A stretch of DNA of 64,000 nucleotides. It comes from Hydractinia symbiolongicarpus. Taxonomy: Eukaryota > Cnidaria > Hydrozoa > Anthoathecata > Hydractiniidae. Shown here one piece after another: positions 1 through 13,700 of the stretch; position 1 is the first letter of the stretch; each line of letters starts with the position of its first letter. Location of the stretch: positions 5,086,001 to 5,150,000 of the forward strand of contig NC_079885.1 in NCBI RefSeq assembly GCF_029227915.1, given 5' to 3'. Position numbers and translations under genes: made by a program. A model generated the notes under the pieces. That model saw only the letters and a list, made by a program, of their open reading frames with translations. It was not told the DNA's origin and did no database searches.

Positions 1-2610
1 AGTTATTTATCTAAATATTTAATTGAAGCGCTACCACAGAGCCTAGTGTAATCTCTGAATTCCAGCAATGAAGACAAATTAAAAAGAATGTTATTCCTTG
101 GAGTCCAATTGGTTCATTTATCACATTTACGAGGTCACAGTCCAGAATCAGTTCAATTAACTCCCACAGTCAATCGTTTCACTGTTAAAAGCGATACAAC
201 TTGGTAATATAGGAAAAAGGTCACTAAATACATGTTGGTACGAATATGTGACGCAACCGTTGTAACTCAAACGGTTTGACACCGTTAGAAGGTCAATGAA
301 ATGTAGTTTTTGAAACTGTTTCTATTTGTTTAGCGCGAACTAACGGCTACGATTGGTCCCACAGTAAAAAAAGACTTATTTATCTAAATTATTAATTAAA
401 GTGCTACCACAGAGCCTAGTGTAATCGCTGAATGACAGCAATCATGTCAAATTAAGTAGAATGTTATTCCTTGGAGACCGGTTGCCTCATTTATCACATC
501 TTTAAGGTCACAGTTCAGAATCAGTTCAATTAAGTCCCACAGTCTATCGTTTCACTGTTAAAAGCGATACAACTTGTAATATCGGAAAAAGGTTACTAAA
601 CACATGTTGGTACGAATATGCGACGCAACCGTTGCAACTCAAACGGTTTGACACCGTCCGAATGTCAATGAAATATAGTTTTTGAAACTGTTTCTATTTC
701 TTTAGCGCAAACTAACGGCTAGGATTGGTCCCACAGTAAAAATTGACTTATTTATCTTATTTTTTAAATAAAGCGCTACCACAGAGCCAAGTGTAAACGC
801 TGAATTCCAGCAATCATGTCAAATTAAGAAGAATGTTATTCCTTGGAGTCCGGTTGGTTAATTTATCACATCTTTAAGGTCACAATTCAGAATCAGTTTA
901 ATTAAGTCCCACAGTCAATCGTTTCACTGTTAAAAGCGATACAACTTGGTAATATAGGAAAAAGGTCACTAAATACATGTTGGTATGAATATGTGACGCA
1001 ACCGTTGTAACTCAAACGGTTTGACACCGTTAGAAAGTCAATGAAATGTAGTTTTTGAAACTGTCTCTATTTGTTCAGCACGAACTAACGGCTACGATTG
1101 GTCCCAAAGTAAAAAAAGAATTATTTATCTCAATTATTAATTAAAGTGCTACCACAGAGCCTAGTGTAATCGCTGAATTACAGCAATCATGTCAAATTAA
1201 GAAGAATGTTATTCCTTGGAGTCCGGTTGGCTCTTTTATCACATCTTTAAGGTCACAGTTCAGAATCAGTTCCATTTAGTCCCACAGTCAATCGTTTCAC
1301 TGTTAAAAGCGATGCAACCTAGTAATATCCGAAAAATATCGCTAAATACATGTTGGTACAAATATGCGTTGCAAGCGTTGTAACTCAAACGGAGTGACAC
1401 CGTTAGAAAGTCAATGAAATGTAGTTTTCGAAATTGTGTCTATTTCTTGAGGGCGAACTAACGGCTAGGATTGGGGCCACAGTAAAAAATGACTTATTCA
1501 TCTCAATTTTTAAATAAAGCGCTTCCACAGCGCCCAGTGTAATCGCTGAATTCCAGCAATCATGTCAAATTAAGAAGAATGTTATTCCATGGAGTCCGGT
1601 TGGCTCTTTTATCACATCTTTAAGGTCACAGTTCAGAATCAGTTCCATTTAGTCCCACAGTCAATCGTTTCACTGTTAAAAGCTATGCAACCAAGTAATA
1701 TCCGAATAATATCGCTAAATACATGTTGGTAGGAATATGTGACGCAACCGTTGTAACTCAAGCGGATTTATACTGCTAGAAAGTCAATGAAATGTAGTTT
1801 TTGAAACTGTCTCTATTTGTTTAGCGCAAACTAACGGCTACGATTGGTCCCACAGTAAAGAAAGACTTACTTATCTAAATTATTAATTAAAGTGCTACCA
1901 CAGAGCCTAGTGTAATCGCTGAATGACAGTAATCATGTCAAATTAAGAAGAATGTTATTCCTTGGAGTCCGGTTGGCTCATTTATCACATCTTTAAGGTC
2001 ACAGTTCAGAATCAGTTCAATTTAGTCCCACAGTCTATCGTTTCACTGTAAAAAGCGATACAACTTAGTAATATCGGAAAAAGGTCACTAAATACATGTT
2101 GAAACGAATATGGGACAATACCGTTGTAACTCAAACGGTTTGACACCGTCAGAAAGTCAATGAAATGTAGTTTTTGAAACTGTTTCTATTTCTTCAGCGC
2201 AAACTAATGGCTAGGATTCGTCCCTCAGTAAAAAATGACTTATTTATCTTAATTTTTAAATAAAGCGCTACCACAGCGCCCACTGTAACCGCTGAGTTCC
2301 AGCAATCATGTCAAATTAAGAAGAATGTTATTTCTTGTAGTCAAACTAGCTCATTTATCACATTTATAAGGTCAAAGTCCAAAATCAGTTCAATTAAGTC
2401 CCACAGTAAAACGTTTCACTGTTAAAAGCGATGAAACCAAGTAATATCCGAATAATATCGCTAAATACATGTTGGTACCAATATGTGACGCAACCGTTGT
2501 AACTCAAGCGGATTTATACTGCTGGAAAGTCAATTAAATGTAGTTCTTGAAACTTTTCCTATTTATTCAGCTTGTGCTAACGGCCAGGATTGGTCCCACA
2601 GTAGAAAAAG
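1..2610 (+). repeat. Family A higher-order repeat unit, 7 monomers
   Basis: The unit starts with the marker monomer, recognised by AGTTATTTATCTAAATATTT followed by AATTGAAGCG. It ends just before the next marker monomer at 2611. It holds seven monomers (2610 bp). A nearly identical version at 13415-15651 has six: positions 1-1467 match 13415-14881, then the second copy jumps to what corresponds to position 1840. One monomer was therefore lost there or gained here. Confidence 0.85.
255..286. repeat. Representative family A triple dyad (AACCGTT/AACGGTT/ACCGTT)
   Basis: AACCGTT (255-261) pairs with AACGGTT (270-276) across an 8-base loop. AACGGT (270-275) can instead pair with ACCGTT (281-286) across a 5-base loop. 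The middle arm is shared, so the two hairpins exclude each other. Families B and C keep only CCGTT...AACGG. Confidence 0.85.
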
Positions 2611-5600
2611 AGTTATTTATCTAAATATTTAATTGAAGCGCTACCACAGAGCCTAGTGTAATCTCTGAATTCCAGCAATGAAGACAAATTAAAAAGAATG
2701 TTATTCCTTGGAGTCCAATTGGCTCATTTATCACATTTACGAGGTCACAGTCCAGAATCAGTTCAATTAAGTCCCACAGTCAATCGTTTCACTGTTAAAG
2801 GCGATACAACTTGGTAATATAGGAAAAAGGTCACTAAATACATGTTGGTACGAATATGTGACGCAACCGTTGTAACTCAAACGGTTTGACACCGTTAGAA
2901 GGTCAATGAAATGTAGTTTTTGAAACTGTTTCTATTTGTTTAGCGCGAACTAACGGCTACGATAGGTCCCACAGTAAAAAAAGACTTATTTATCTAAATT
3001 ATTAATTAAAGTGCTACCACAGAGCCTAGTGTAATCGCTGAATGACAGCAATCATGTCAAATTAAGTAGAATGTTATTCCTTGGAGACCGGTTGCCTCAT
3101 TTATCACATCTTTAAGGTCACAGTTCAGAATCAGTTCAATTAAGTCCCACAGTCTATCGTTTCACTGTTAAAAGCGATACAACTTGTAATATCGGAAAAA
3201 GGTCACTAAACACATGTTGGTACGATTATGCGACGCAACCGTTGCAACTCAAACGGTTTGACACCGTCCGAATGTCAATGAAATGTAGTTTTTGAAACTG
3301 TTTCTATTTCTTTAGCGCAAACTAACGGCTAGGATTGGTCCCACAGTAAAAAATGACTTTTTTATCCTAATTTTTAAATAAAGCGCTACCACAGCGCCTA
3401 GTGTAATCGCTGAATTCTAGCAATGAAGACAAATTAAAAAGAATGTTATTCCTTGGAGTCCAATTGGCTCATTTATCACATTTATAAGGTCACAGTCCAG
3501 AATCAGTTCACTTAACTCCAACAATCAATCGTTTCACTCATAAAAGCGATACAACTTAGTAATATCGGAAAAAAATCACTAAATACATGTTGGTAAGAAT
3601 ATGTGACGCAACCGTCGTAACTCAAACGGATTGACACCGTTAGAAAGTTAATGAAATGTAGTTCTTGAAACTGTCTCTATTTCTTCAGCGCAAACTAATG
3701 GCTAGGATTGGTCCCACAGTAAAAAATGACTTATTTATCTTAATCTTTAAATAAAGCGCTACCACAGCGCCCAGTGTAATCGCTGAGTTCCAGCAATCAT
3801 GGCAAATTAAGAAGAATGTTATTTCTTGTAGTCAAACTAGCTCATTTATCACATTTATAAAGTCAAAGTCCAAAATCAGTTCAATTAAGTCCCACAGTCA
3901 AACGTTTCACTGTTAAAAGCGATGAAACCAAGTAATATCCGAATAATATTGCTAAATACATGTTGGTACAAATATGCGATGCAAGCGTTGTAACTCAAAC
4001 GGTTTGACACCGTCAGAAAGTCAATGAAATGTAGTTTTTGAAACTGTTTCTATTTCTTCAGTGCAAACTAATGGCTAGGATTGGTGCCACAGTAAAAAAT
4101 GACTTATTTATCTTAATTTTTAAATAAAGCGCTACCACAGCGCCCAGTGTAATCGCTGAGTTCCAGCAATCATGTCAAATTAAGAAGAATATTATTTCTT
4201 GTAGTCAAACTGGCTCATTTATCACATTTATAAGGCCAAAGTCCAAAATCAGTTCAATTAAATCCCACAGTCAAGCGTTTCACTGTTAAAAGCTATGCAA
4301 CCAAGTAATATCCGAATAATATCGCTAAATACATGTTGGTAGGAATATGTGACGCAACCGTTGTAACTCAAGCGGATTTATACTGCTAGAAAGTCAATGA
4401 AATGTAGTTTTTGAAACTGTCTCTATTTGTTTAGCGCGAACTAACGGCTACGATTGGTCCCACAGTAAAGAAAGACTTACTTATCTAAATTATTAATTAA
4501 AGTGCTACCACAGAGCCTAGTGTAATCGCTGAATGACAGTAATCATGTCAAATTAAGAAGAATGTTATTCCTTGGAGTCCGGTTGGCTCATTTATCACAT
4601 CTTTAAGGTCACAGTTCAGAATCAGTTCAATTTAGTCCCACAGTCTATCGTTTCACTGTAAAAAGCGATACAACTTAGTAATATCGGAAAAAGGTCACTA
4701 AATACATGTTGGTACGAATATGCGACACAACCGTTGTAACTCAAACGGTTTGACACCGTCAGAAAGTCAATGAAATGTAGTTTTTGAAACTGTCTCTATT
4801 TCTTCAGCGCAAACTAATGGCTAGGATTCGTCCCACAGTAAAAAATGACTTATTTATCTTAATTTTTAATTAAAGTGCTACCACAGAGCCTAGTGTAATC
4901 GCTGAATGACAGCAATCAGGTCAAATTAAGTAGAATTATATTCCTTGGAGTTCGGTTGGCTAATTTATCACGTCTTTAAGGTCACAATTCAGAATCAGTT
5001 TAATTAAGTCCCACAGTCAATCGTTTCACTGTTAAAAGCGATACAACTTGGTAATATAGGAAAAAGGTCACTATATACATGTTGGTACGAATATGTGACG
5101 CAACCGTTGTAACTCAAACATTTTGACACCGTTAGAAAGTCAATGAAATGTAGTTTTTGAAACTGTCTCTATTTGTTCAGCACGAACTAACGGCTACGAT
5201 TGGTCCCACAGTAAAAAAAGAATTATTTATCTAAATTATTAATTAAAGTGCTACCACAGAGCCTAGTGTAATCGCTGAATGACAGCAATCATGTCAAATT
5301 AAGTAGAATGTTGTTCCTTGGAGACCGGTTGCCTCATTTATCACATCTTTAAGGTCACAGTTCAGAATCAGTTCAATTAAGTCACCCAGTCAATCGTTTC
5401 ACTGTTAAAAGCGATGCAACCTAGTAATATCCAAAAAATATCGCTAAATACATGTTAGTACAAATATGCGATGCAACCGTTGTAACTCAAACGGATTTAT
5501 ATCACTAGAAAGTCAATTTAATGTAGTTTTTGAAACTGTTCTTATTTATTGAGTGCGTGCTAACGGCCAGGATTGATCCCACATTAAAGAAAGGCCTATT

Positions 5601-5875
5601 TATCTAAATTTGTAATAAAAGCGCTACCACAGAATCTAGTGTAATCGCTGAATTGCAGCAATCATGTCAAATTAAAAAGAATGTTATTCCTCGGAGTCCA
5701 ATTGGCTCATTTATCACATTTATAAGGTCACAGTCCAGAATCAGTCCAATTAAGTCCCACAGTCTATCGTTTCACTGTTAAAAGCGATACAACTTAGTAA
5801 TATCGGAAAAAGGTCACTAAATACATGTTGGTACGAATATGCGACGCAACCGTTGTAACTCAAACGGTTTGACAC
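2611..5875 (+). repeat. Family A monomers, mosaic higher-order repeat
   Basis: The block begins with a second marker monomer. Its first two monomers repeat those at 1-750, then the order diverges. The stretch to about 4865 is paralogous to 15652-17905, with one monomer missing from the latter near 16336 and one extra monomer present near 16653-17020. Around 4866 the paralogy ends inside a monomer (TTTTTAATTAAAG here, TTTTTAAATAAAG in the other copy). Confidence 0.75.
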
Positions 5876-8800
5876 CGTCCGAAAGTCAATGAAATGTAGT
5901 TTTTGAAACTGCTTCTATTTCTTTAGCGCAAACTAACGGCTAGGATTGGTCCCACAGTAAAAAATGACTTATTTATCTTAATTTTTAAATAAAGCGCTTC
6001 CACAGCGCCTAGTGTAATCGCTGAGTTCCAGCAATCATGTCAAATTAAGAAAAATGTTATTCCTTGGAGTTCAGTTGGCTCATTTATCACATTTACAAGG
6101 TCACAGTCCAGAATCAGTTCAATTAAGTCCCACAGTCAATCGTTTCACTGATAAAAGCGATACAACTTGGTAATATAGGAAAAACGTCACTAAATACATG
6201 TTGGTACGAATATGTGAGCAACCGTTGTAACTCAAACGGTTTGACACCGTTAGAAGGTCAATGAAATGTAGTTTTTGAAACTGTCTCTATTTGTTTAGCG
6301 CGAACTAACGGCTACGATTGGTCCCACAGTAAAAAAAGACTTATTTATCTAAATTATTAATTAAAGTGCTACCACAGAGCCTAGTGTAATCGCTGAATGA
6401 CAGCAATCAGGTCAAATTAAGTAGAATGTTATTCCTTGGAGACCGGTTGCCTCATTCATCACATCTTTAAGGTCACAGTTCAGAATCAGTTCAATTAAGT
6501 CCCACAGTCAATCGTTTCACTGTTAAAAGCGATGCAACCAAGTAATATCCAAAAAATATGGCTAAATACATGTTGGTACGAATATGCGACGCAACCGTTG
6601 CAACTCAAACGGTTGGACACCGTCAGAAAGTCAATGAAATGTAGTTTTTGAAACTGTGTCTATTTCTTCAGCGCGAACTAACGGCTAGGTTTGGTTCCAC
6701 AGTAAAAAATGACTTATTTATCTTAATTATTAAATAAAGCGCTACCACAGCGCCCAGTGTAATTGCTGAGTTCCAGCAATCATGTCAAATTAAGAAGAAT
6801 ATTATTTCTTGTAGTCAAACTGGCTCATTTATCACATTTATAAGGTCCTAGTCCAAAATCAGTACAATTAAGTCCCACAGTCAAACGTTTCACTGTTAAA
6901 AGCGATGCAACCAAGTAATATCCGAATAATATCGCTAAATACATGTTTATAGGAATATGTGACGCAAACGTTGTAACTCAAGCGGATTTATACTGCTAAA
7001 AAGTCAATAAAATGTAGTTTTTGAAACCGTTCCTACTTATTCAGCGAGAACTAATGGCTAGGATTGGTCCCACAGTAAAGAAAGACTTATTTATCTAAAT
7101 TATTAAATAAAGTGCTACCACAGAGCCAAGTGTAAACGCTGAATTCCAGCAATCATGTCAAATTAAGAAGAATGTTATTCCTTGGAGTCCGGTTGGCTAA
7201 TTTATCACATCTTTAAGGTCACAATTCAGAATCAGTTTAATTAAGCCCCACAGTCAATCGTTTCACTGTTATAAGCGATACAACTTGGTAATATAGGAAA
7301 AAGGTCACTAAATACATGTTGGTACGAATATGTGACGCAACCGTTGTAACTCAAACGGTTTGACACCGTTAGAAAGTCAATGAAATGTAGTTTTTGAAGC
7401 TGTCTCTATTTGTTCAGCGCGAACTAACGGCTACGATTGGTCCACAGTAAAAAAAGAATTATTTATCTAAATTATTAATTAAAGTGCTACAACAGAGCCT
7501 AGTGTAATCGCTGAATGACAGCAATCATGTCAAATTAAGAAGAATGTTATTCCTTGGAGTCCGGTTGGCTCATTTATCACATCTTTAAGGTCACAGTTCA
7601 GAATCAGTTCAATTTAGTCCCACAGTCAATCGTTTCACTGTTAAAAGCGATGCAACCTAGTAATATCCAAAAATATCGCTAAATACATGTTGGTACGAAT
7701 ATGCGACGCAACCGTTGTAACTCAAACGGTTTGACACAGTCAGAAAGTCAATGAAATGTAGTTTTTGAAACTGTTTCTATTTCTTCAGCGCAAACTAATG
7801 GCTGGGATTGGTCCCACAGTAAAAAATGACTTATTTATCATAATTTTCAAATAAAGCGCTACCACAGCGCCAAGTGTAATCGCCTAGTTCCAGCAATCAT
7901 GTCAAATTAAGAAGAATGTTATTTCTTGTAGTCAAACTAGCTCATGTATCACATTTATAAGGTCAATGTCCAAAATCAGTTCAATGAAGTCCCACAGTCA
8001 ATTGTTTCACTGTTAAAAGCGATGCAACCTAGTAATATCCGAAAAATATCGCTAAATACATGTTGGTACAAATATGCGATGCAAGCGTTGTAACTCAAAC
8101 GGAGTGACACCGTTAGAAAGTCAATGAAATGTAGTGTTTGAAATTGTCTCTATTTCTTCAGGGCGAACTAACGGCTAGGATTGGGGCCACAGTAAAAAAT
8201 GACTTATTCATCTTAATTTTTAAATAAAGCGCTTCCACAGCGCCCAGTGTAATCGCTGAATTCCAGCAATCATCTCAAATTAAAAAGAATGTTATTCCTC
8301 GGAGTCCAATTGGCTCATTTATCACATTTATAAGGTCACAGTCCAGAATCAGTTCAATTAAGTCCCACAGTCTATCGTTTTACTGTTAAAAGCGATACAA
8401 CTTAGTAATATCGGAAAAAGGTCACTAAATACATGTTGGTACGAATATTCGACGCAAACGGTGTAACTCAAACGGTTTGACACCGTCAGAAAGTCAATGA
8501 AATGTAGTTTTTGAAACTGTCTCTATTTCTTCAGCGCAAACTACTAGGATTGTTGCCACAGTAAAAAATGACTTATTTATCTTAATTTTTAAATAAAGCG
8601 CTACCACAGCGCCCAGTGTAATCGCTGAGTTCCAGCAATCATGTCAAATTAAGAAGAATATTATTTCTTGTAGTCAAACTGGCTCATTTATCACATTTAT
8701 AAGGTCAAAGCCCAAAATCAGTTCAATTAAGTCCCACAGTCAAACGTTTCACTGTTAAAAGCGATGCAACTAAGTAATATCCAGTAATATCGCTAAATAC

Positions 8801-9970
8801 ATGTTGGTAGGAATATGTGACGCAACCGTTGTAACTCAAGCGGATTTATACTGCTAGAAAGTCAATGAAATGTAGTTTTTGAAACCGTCTCTATTTGTTT
8901 AGCGCGAACTAACGGCTACGATTGGTCCCACAGTAAAGAAAGACTTACTTATCTAAATTATTAATTAAAGTGCTACCACAGAACCTAGTGTAATCGCTGA
9001 ATGACAGTAATCATGTCAAATTAAGAAGAATGTTATTCTTTGGAGTCCGGTTGGCTCATTTATCACATCTTTAAGGTCACAGTTCAGAATCAGTTCAATT
9101 TAGTCCCACAGTCTATCGTTTCACTGTTAAAAGCGATACAACTTAGTAATATCGGAAAAAGGTCACTAAATACATGTTGGTACAAATATGCGACGCAACC
9201 GTTGTAACTCAAACGGTTTGACACCGTCAAAAAGTCAATGAAATGTAGTTTTTGAAACTGTTTCTATTTCTTCAGCGCAAACTAATGGCTAGGATTCGTC
9301 CCACAGTAAAAAATGACTTATTTATCTTAATTTCTAAATAAAGCGCTACCACAGCGCCCAGTGTAATCGCTGAGTTCCAGCAATCATGTCAAATTAAGAA
9401 GAATGTTATTTCTTGTAGTCAAACTAGCTCATTTATCACATTTATAAGGTCAAAGTCCAAAATCAGTTCAATTAAGTCCCACAGTCAAACGTTTCACTGT
9501 TAAAAGCGATGAAACTAAGTAATATCCGAATAATATCGCTAAATACATGTTGGTACGAATATGTGACGCAACCGTTGTAACTCAAGCGGATTTATACTGC
9601 TAGAAAGTCAATTAAATGTAGTACTTGAAACTTTTCCTATTTATTCAGCTTGTGCTAACGGCCAGGATTGGTCCCACAGTAGAAAAAGAGTTATTTATCT
9701 AAATATTTAATTGAAGCGCTACCACAGAGCCTAGTGTAATCTCTGAATTCCAGCAATGAAGACAAATTAAAAAGAATGTTATTCCTTGGAGTCCAATTGG
9801 TTCATTTATCACATTTACGAGGTCACAGTCCAGAATCAGTTCAATTAACTCCCACAGTCAATCGTTTCACTGTTAAAAGCGATACAACTTGGTAATATAG
9901 GAAAAAGGTCACTAAATACATGTTGGTACGAATATGTGACGCAACCGTTGTAACTCAAACGGTTTGACAC
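5876..9970 (+). repeat. Segmental tandem duplication, copy 1 (11 monomers)
   Basis: About 4.1 kb is repeated immediately downstream at an offset of 4095 bp for its first 2.5 kb. Rare private variants are shared by both copies: GTGAGCAACC (6215 and 10310), GGTTTGGTTCC (6687 and 10782), a lost C in GGTCCACAG (7439 and 11534) and TTATCATAATTTTC (7835 and 11930). Three mismatches were spotted: 6849 versus 10944, 7621 versus 11716 and 7946 versus 12041. The copy ends inside the marker monomer that starts at 9689. Confidence 0.85.
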
Positions 9971-12900
9971 CGTCCGAAAGTCAATGAAATGTAGTTTTTG
10001 AAACTGCTTCTATTTCTTTAGCGCAAACTAACGGCTAGGATTGGTCCCACAGTAAAAAATGACTTATTTATCTTAATTTTTAAATAAAGCGCTTCCACAG
10101 CGCCTAGTGTAATCGCTGAGTTCCAGCAATCATGTCAAATTAAGAAAAATGTTATTCCTTGGAGTTCAGTTGGCTCATTTATCACATTTACAAGGTCACA
10201 GTCCAGAATCAGTTCAATTAAGTCCCACAGTCAATCGTTTCACTGATAAAAGCGATACAACTTGGTAATATAGGAAAAACGTCACTAAATACATGTTGGT
10301 ACGAATATGTGAGCAACCGTTGTAACTCAAACGGTTTGACACCGTTAGAAGGTCAATGAAATGTAGTTTTTGAAACTGTCTCTATTTGTTTAGCGCGAAC
10401 TAACGGCTACGATTGGTCCCACAGTAAAAAAAGACTTATTTATCTAAATTATTAATTAAAGTGCTACCACAGAGCCTAGTGTAATCGCTGAATGACAGCA
10501 ATCAGGTCAAATTAAGTAGAATGTTATTCCTTGGAGACCGGTTGCCTCATTCATCACATCTTTAAGGTCACAGTTCAGAATCAGTTCAATTAAGTCCCAC
10601 AGTCAATCGTTTCACTGTTAAAAGCGATGCAACCAAGTAATATCCAAAAAATATGGCTAAATACATGTTGGTACGAATATGCGACGCAACCGTTGCAACT
10701 CAAACGGTTGGACACCGTCAGAAAGTCAATGAAATGTAGTTTTTGAAACTGTGTCTATTTCTTCAGCGCGAACTAACGGCTAGGTTTGGTTCCACAGTAA
10801 AAAATGACTTATTTATCTTAATTATTAAATAAAGCGCTACCACAGCGCCCAGTGTAATTGCTGAGTTCCAGCAATCATGTCAAATTAAGAAGAATATTAT
10901 TTCTTGTAGTCAAACTGGCTCATTTATCACATTTATAAGGTCCAAGTCCAAAATCAGTACAATTAAGTCCCACAGTCAAACGTTTCACTGTTAAAAGCGA
11001 TGCAACCAAGTAATATCCGAATAATATCGCTAAATACATGTTTATAGGAATATGTGACGCAAACGTTGTAACTCAAGCGGATTTATACTGCTAAAAAGTC
11101 AATAAAATGTAGTTTTTGAAACCGTTCCTACTTATTCAGCGAGAACTAATGGCTAGGATTGGTCCCACAGTAAAGAAAGACTTATTTATCTAAATTATTA
11201 AATAAAGTGCTACCACAGAGCCAAGTGTAAACGCTGAATTCCAGCAATCATGTCAAATTAAGAAGAATGTTATTCCTTGGAGTCCGGTTGGCTAATTTAT
11301 CACATCTTTAAGGTCACAATTCAGAATCAGTTTAATTAAGCCCCACAGTCAATCGTTTCACTGTTATAAGCGATACAACTTGGTAATATAGGAAAAAGGT
11401 CACTAAATACATGTTGGTACGAATATGTGACGCAACCGTTGTAACTCAAACGGTTTGACACCGTTAGAAAGTCAATGAAATGTAGTTTTTGAAGCTGTCT
11501 CTATTTGTTCAGCGCGAACTAACGGCTACGATTGGTCCACAGTAAAAAAAGAATTATTTATCTAAATTATTAATTAAAGTGCTACAACAGAGCCTAGTGT
11601 AATCGCTGAATGACAGCAATCATGTCAAATTAAGAAGAATGTTATTCCTTGGAGTCCGGTTGGCTCATTTATCACATCTTTAAGGTCACAGTTCAGAATC
11701 AGTTCAATTTAGTCCAACAGTCAATCGTTTCACTGTTAAAAGCGATGCAACCTAGTAATATCCAAAAATATCGCTAAATACATGTTGGTACGAATATGCG
11801 ACGCAACCGTTGTAACTCAAACGGTTTGACACAGTCAGAAAGTCAATGAAATGTAGTTTTTGAAACTGTTTCTATTTCTTCAGCGCAAACTAATGGCTGG
11901 GATTGGTCCCACAGTAAAAAATGACTTATTTATCATAATTTTCAAATAAAGCGCTACCACAGCGCCAAGTGTAATCGCCTAGTTCCAGCAATCATGTCAA
12001 ATTAAGAAGAATGTTATTTCTTGTAGTCAAACTAGCTCATTTATCACATTTATAAGGTCAATGTCCAAAATCAGTTCAATGAAGTCCCACAGTCAATTGT
12101 TTCACTGTTAAAAGCGATGCAACCTAGTAATATCCGAAAAATATCGCTAAATACATGTTGGTACAAATATGCGATGCAAGCGTTGTAACTCAAACGGAGT
12201 GACACCGTTAGAAAGTCAATGAAATGTAGTGTTTGAAATTGTCTCTATTTCTTCAGGGCGAACTAACGGCTAGGATTGGGGCCACAGTAAAAAATGACTT
12301 ATTCATCTTAATTTTTAAATAAAGCGCTTCCACAGCGCCCAGTGTAATCGCTGAATTCCAGCAATCATCTCAAATTAAAAAGAATGTTATTCCTCGGAGT
12401 CCAATTGGCTCATTTATCACATTTATAAGGTCACAGTCCAGAATCAGTTCAATTAAGTCCCACAGTCTATCGTTTTACTGTTAAAAGCGATACAACTTAG
12501 TAATATCCAGTAATATCGCTAAATACATGTTGGTAGGAATATGTGACGCAACCGTTGTAACTCAAGCGGATTTATACTGCTAGAAAGTCAATGAAATGTA
12601 GTTTTTGAAACCGTCTCTATTTGTTTAGCGCGAACTAACGGCTACGATTGGTCCCACAGTAAAGAAAGACTTACTTATCTAAATTATTAATTAAAGTGCT
12701 ACCACAGAGCCTAGTGTAATCGCTGAATGACAGTAATCATGTCAAATTAAGAAGAATGTTATTCTTTGGAGTCCGGTTGGCTCATTTATCACATCTTTAA
12801 GGTCACAGTTCAGAATCAGTTCAATTTAGTCCCACAGTCTATCGTTTCACTGTTAAAAGCGATACAACTTAGTAATATCGGAAAAAGGTCACTAAATACA

Positions 12901-13700
12901 TGTTGGTACGAATATGCGACGCAACCGTTGTAACTCAAACGGTTTGACACCGTCAAAAAGTCAATGAAATGTAGTTTTTGAAACTGTTTCTATTTCTTCA
13001 GCGCAAACTAATGGCTAGGATTCGTCCCACAGTAAAAAATGACTTATTTATCTTAATTTCTAAATAAAGCGCTACCACAGCGCCCAGTGTAATCGCTGAG
13101 TTCCAGCAATCATGTCAAATTAAGAAGAATGTTATTTCTTGTAGTCAAACTAGCTCATTTATCACATTTATAAGGTCAAAGTCCAAAATCAGTTCAATTA
13201 AGTCCCACAGTCAAACGTTTCACTGTTAAAAGCGATGAAACCAAGTAATATCCGAATAATATCGCTAAATACATGTTGGTACGAATATGTGACGCAACCG
13301 TTGTAAGTCAAGCGGATTTATACTGCTAGAAAGTCAATTAAATGTAGTACTTGAAACTTTTCCTATTTATTCAGCTTGTGCTAACGGCCAGGATTGGTCC
13401 CACAGTAGAAAAAGAGTTATTTATCTAAATATTTAATTGAAGCGCTACCACAGAGCCTAGTGTAATCTCTGAATTCCAGCAATGAAGACAAATTAAAAAG
13501 AATGTTATTCCTTGGAGTCCAATTGGTTCATTTATCACATTTACGAGGTCACAGTCCAGAATCAGTTCAATTAACTCCCACAGTCAATCGTTTCACTGTT
13601 AAAAGCGATACAACTTGGTAATATAGGAAAAAGGTCACTAAATACATGTTGGTACGAATATGTGACGCAACCGTTGTAACTCAAACGGTTTGACACCGTT
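9971..13700 (+). repeat. Segmental tandem duplication, copy 2 (10 monomers)
   Basis: This is the second copy of the 5876-9970 block, one monomer shorter. The missing monomer corresponds to about 8411-8784: at about 12506 the sequence switches from the copy-1 reading ending TTAGTAATATC to the one continuing CAGTAATATCGCT. After that point the offset is about 3726 instead of 4095. The 5' junction is a hybrid monomer: the marker monomer from 9689 runs to about 9975 and then takes on the CCGTCCGAAAG reading seen at 5876. Confidence 0.85.
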
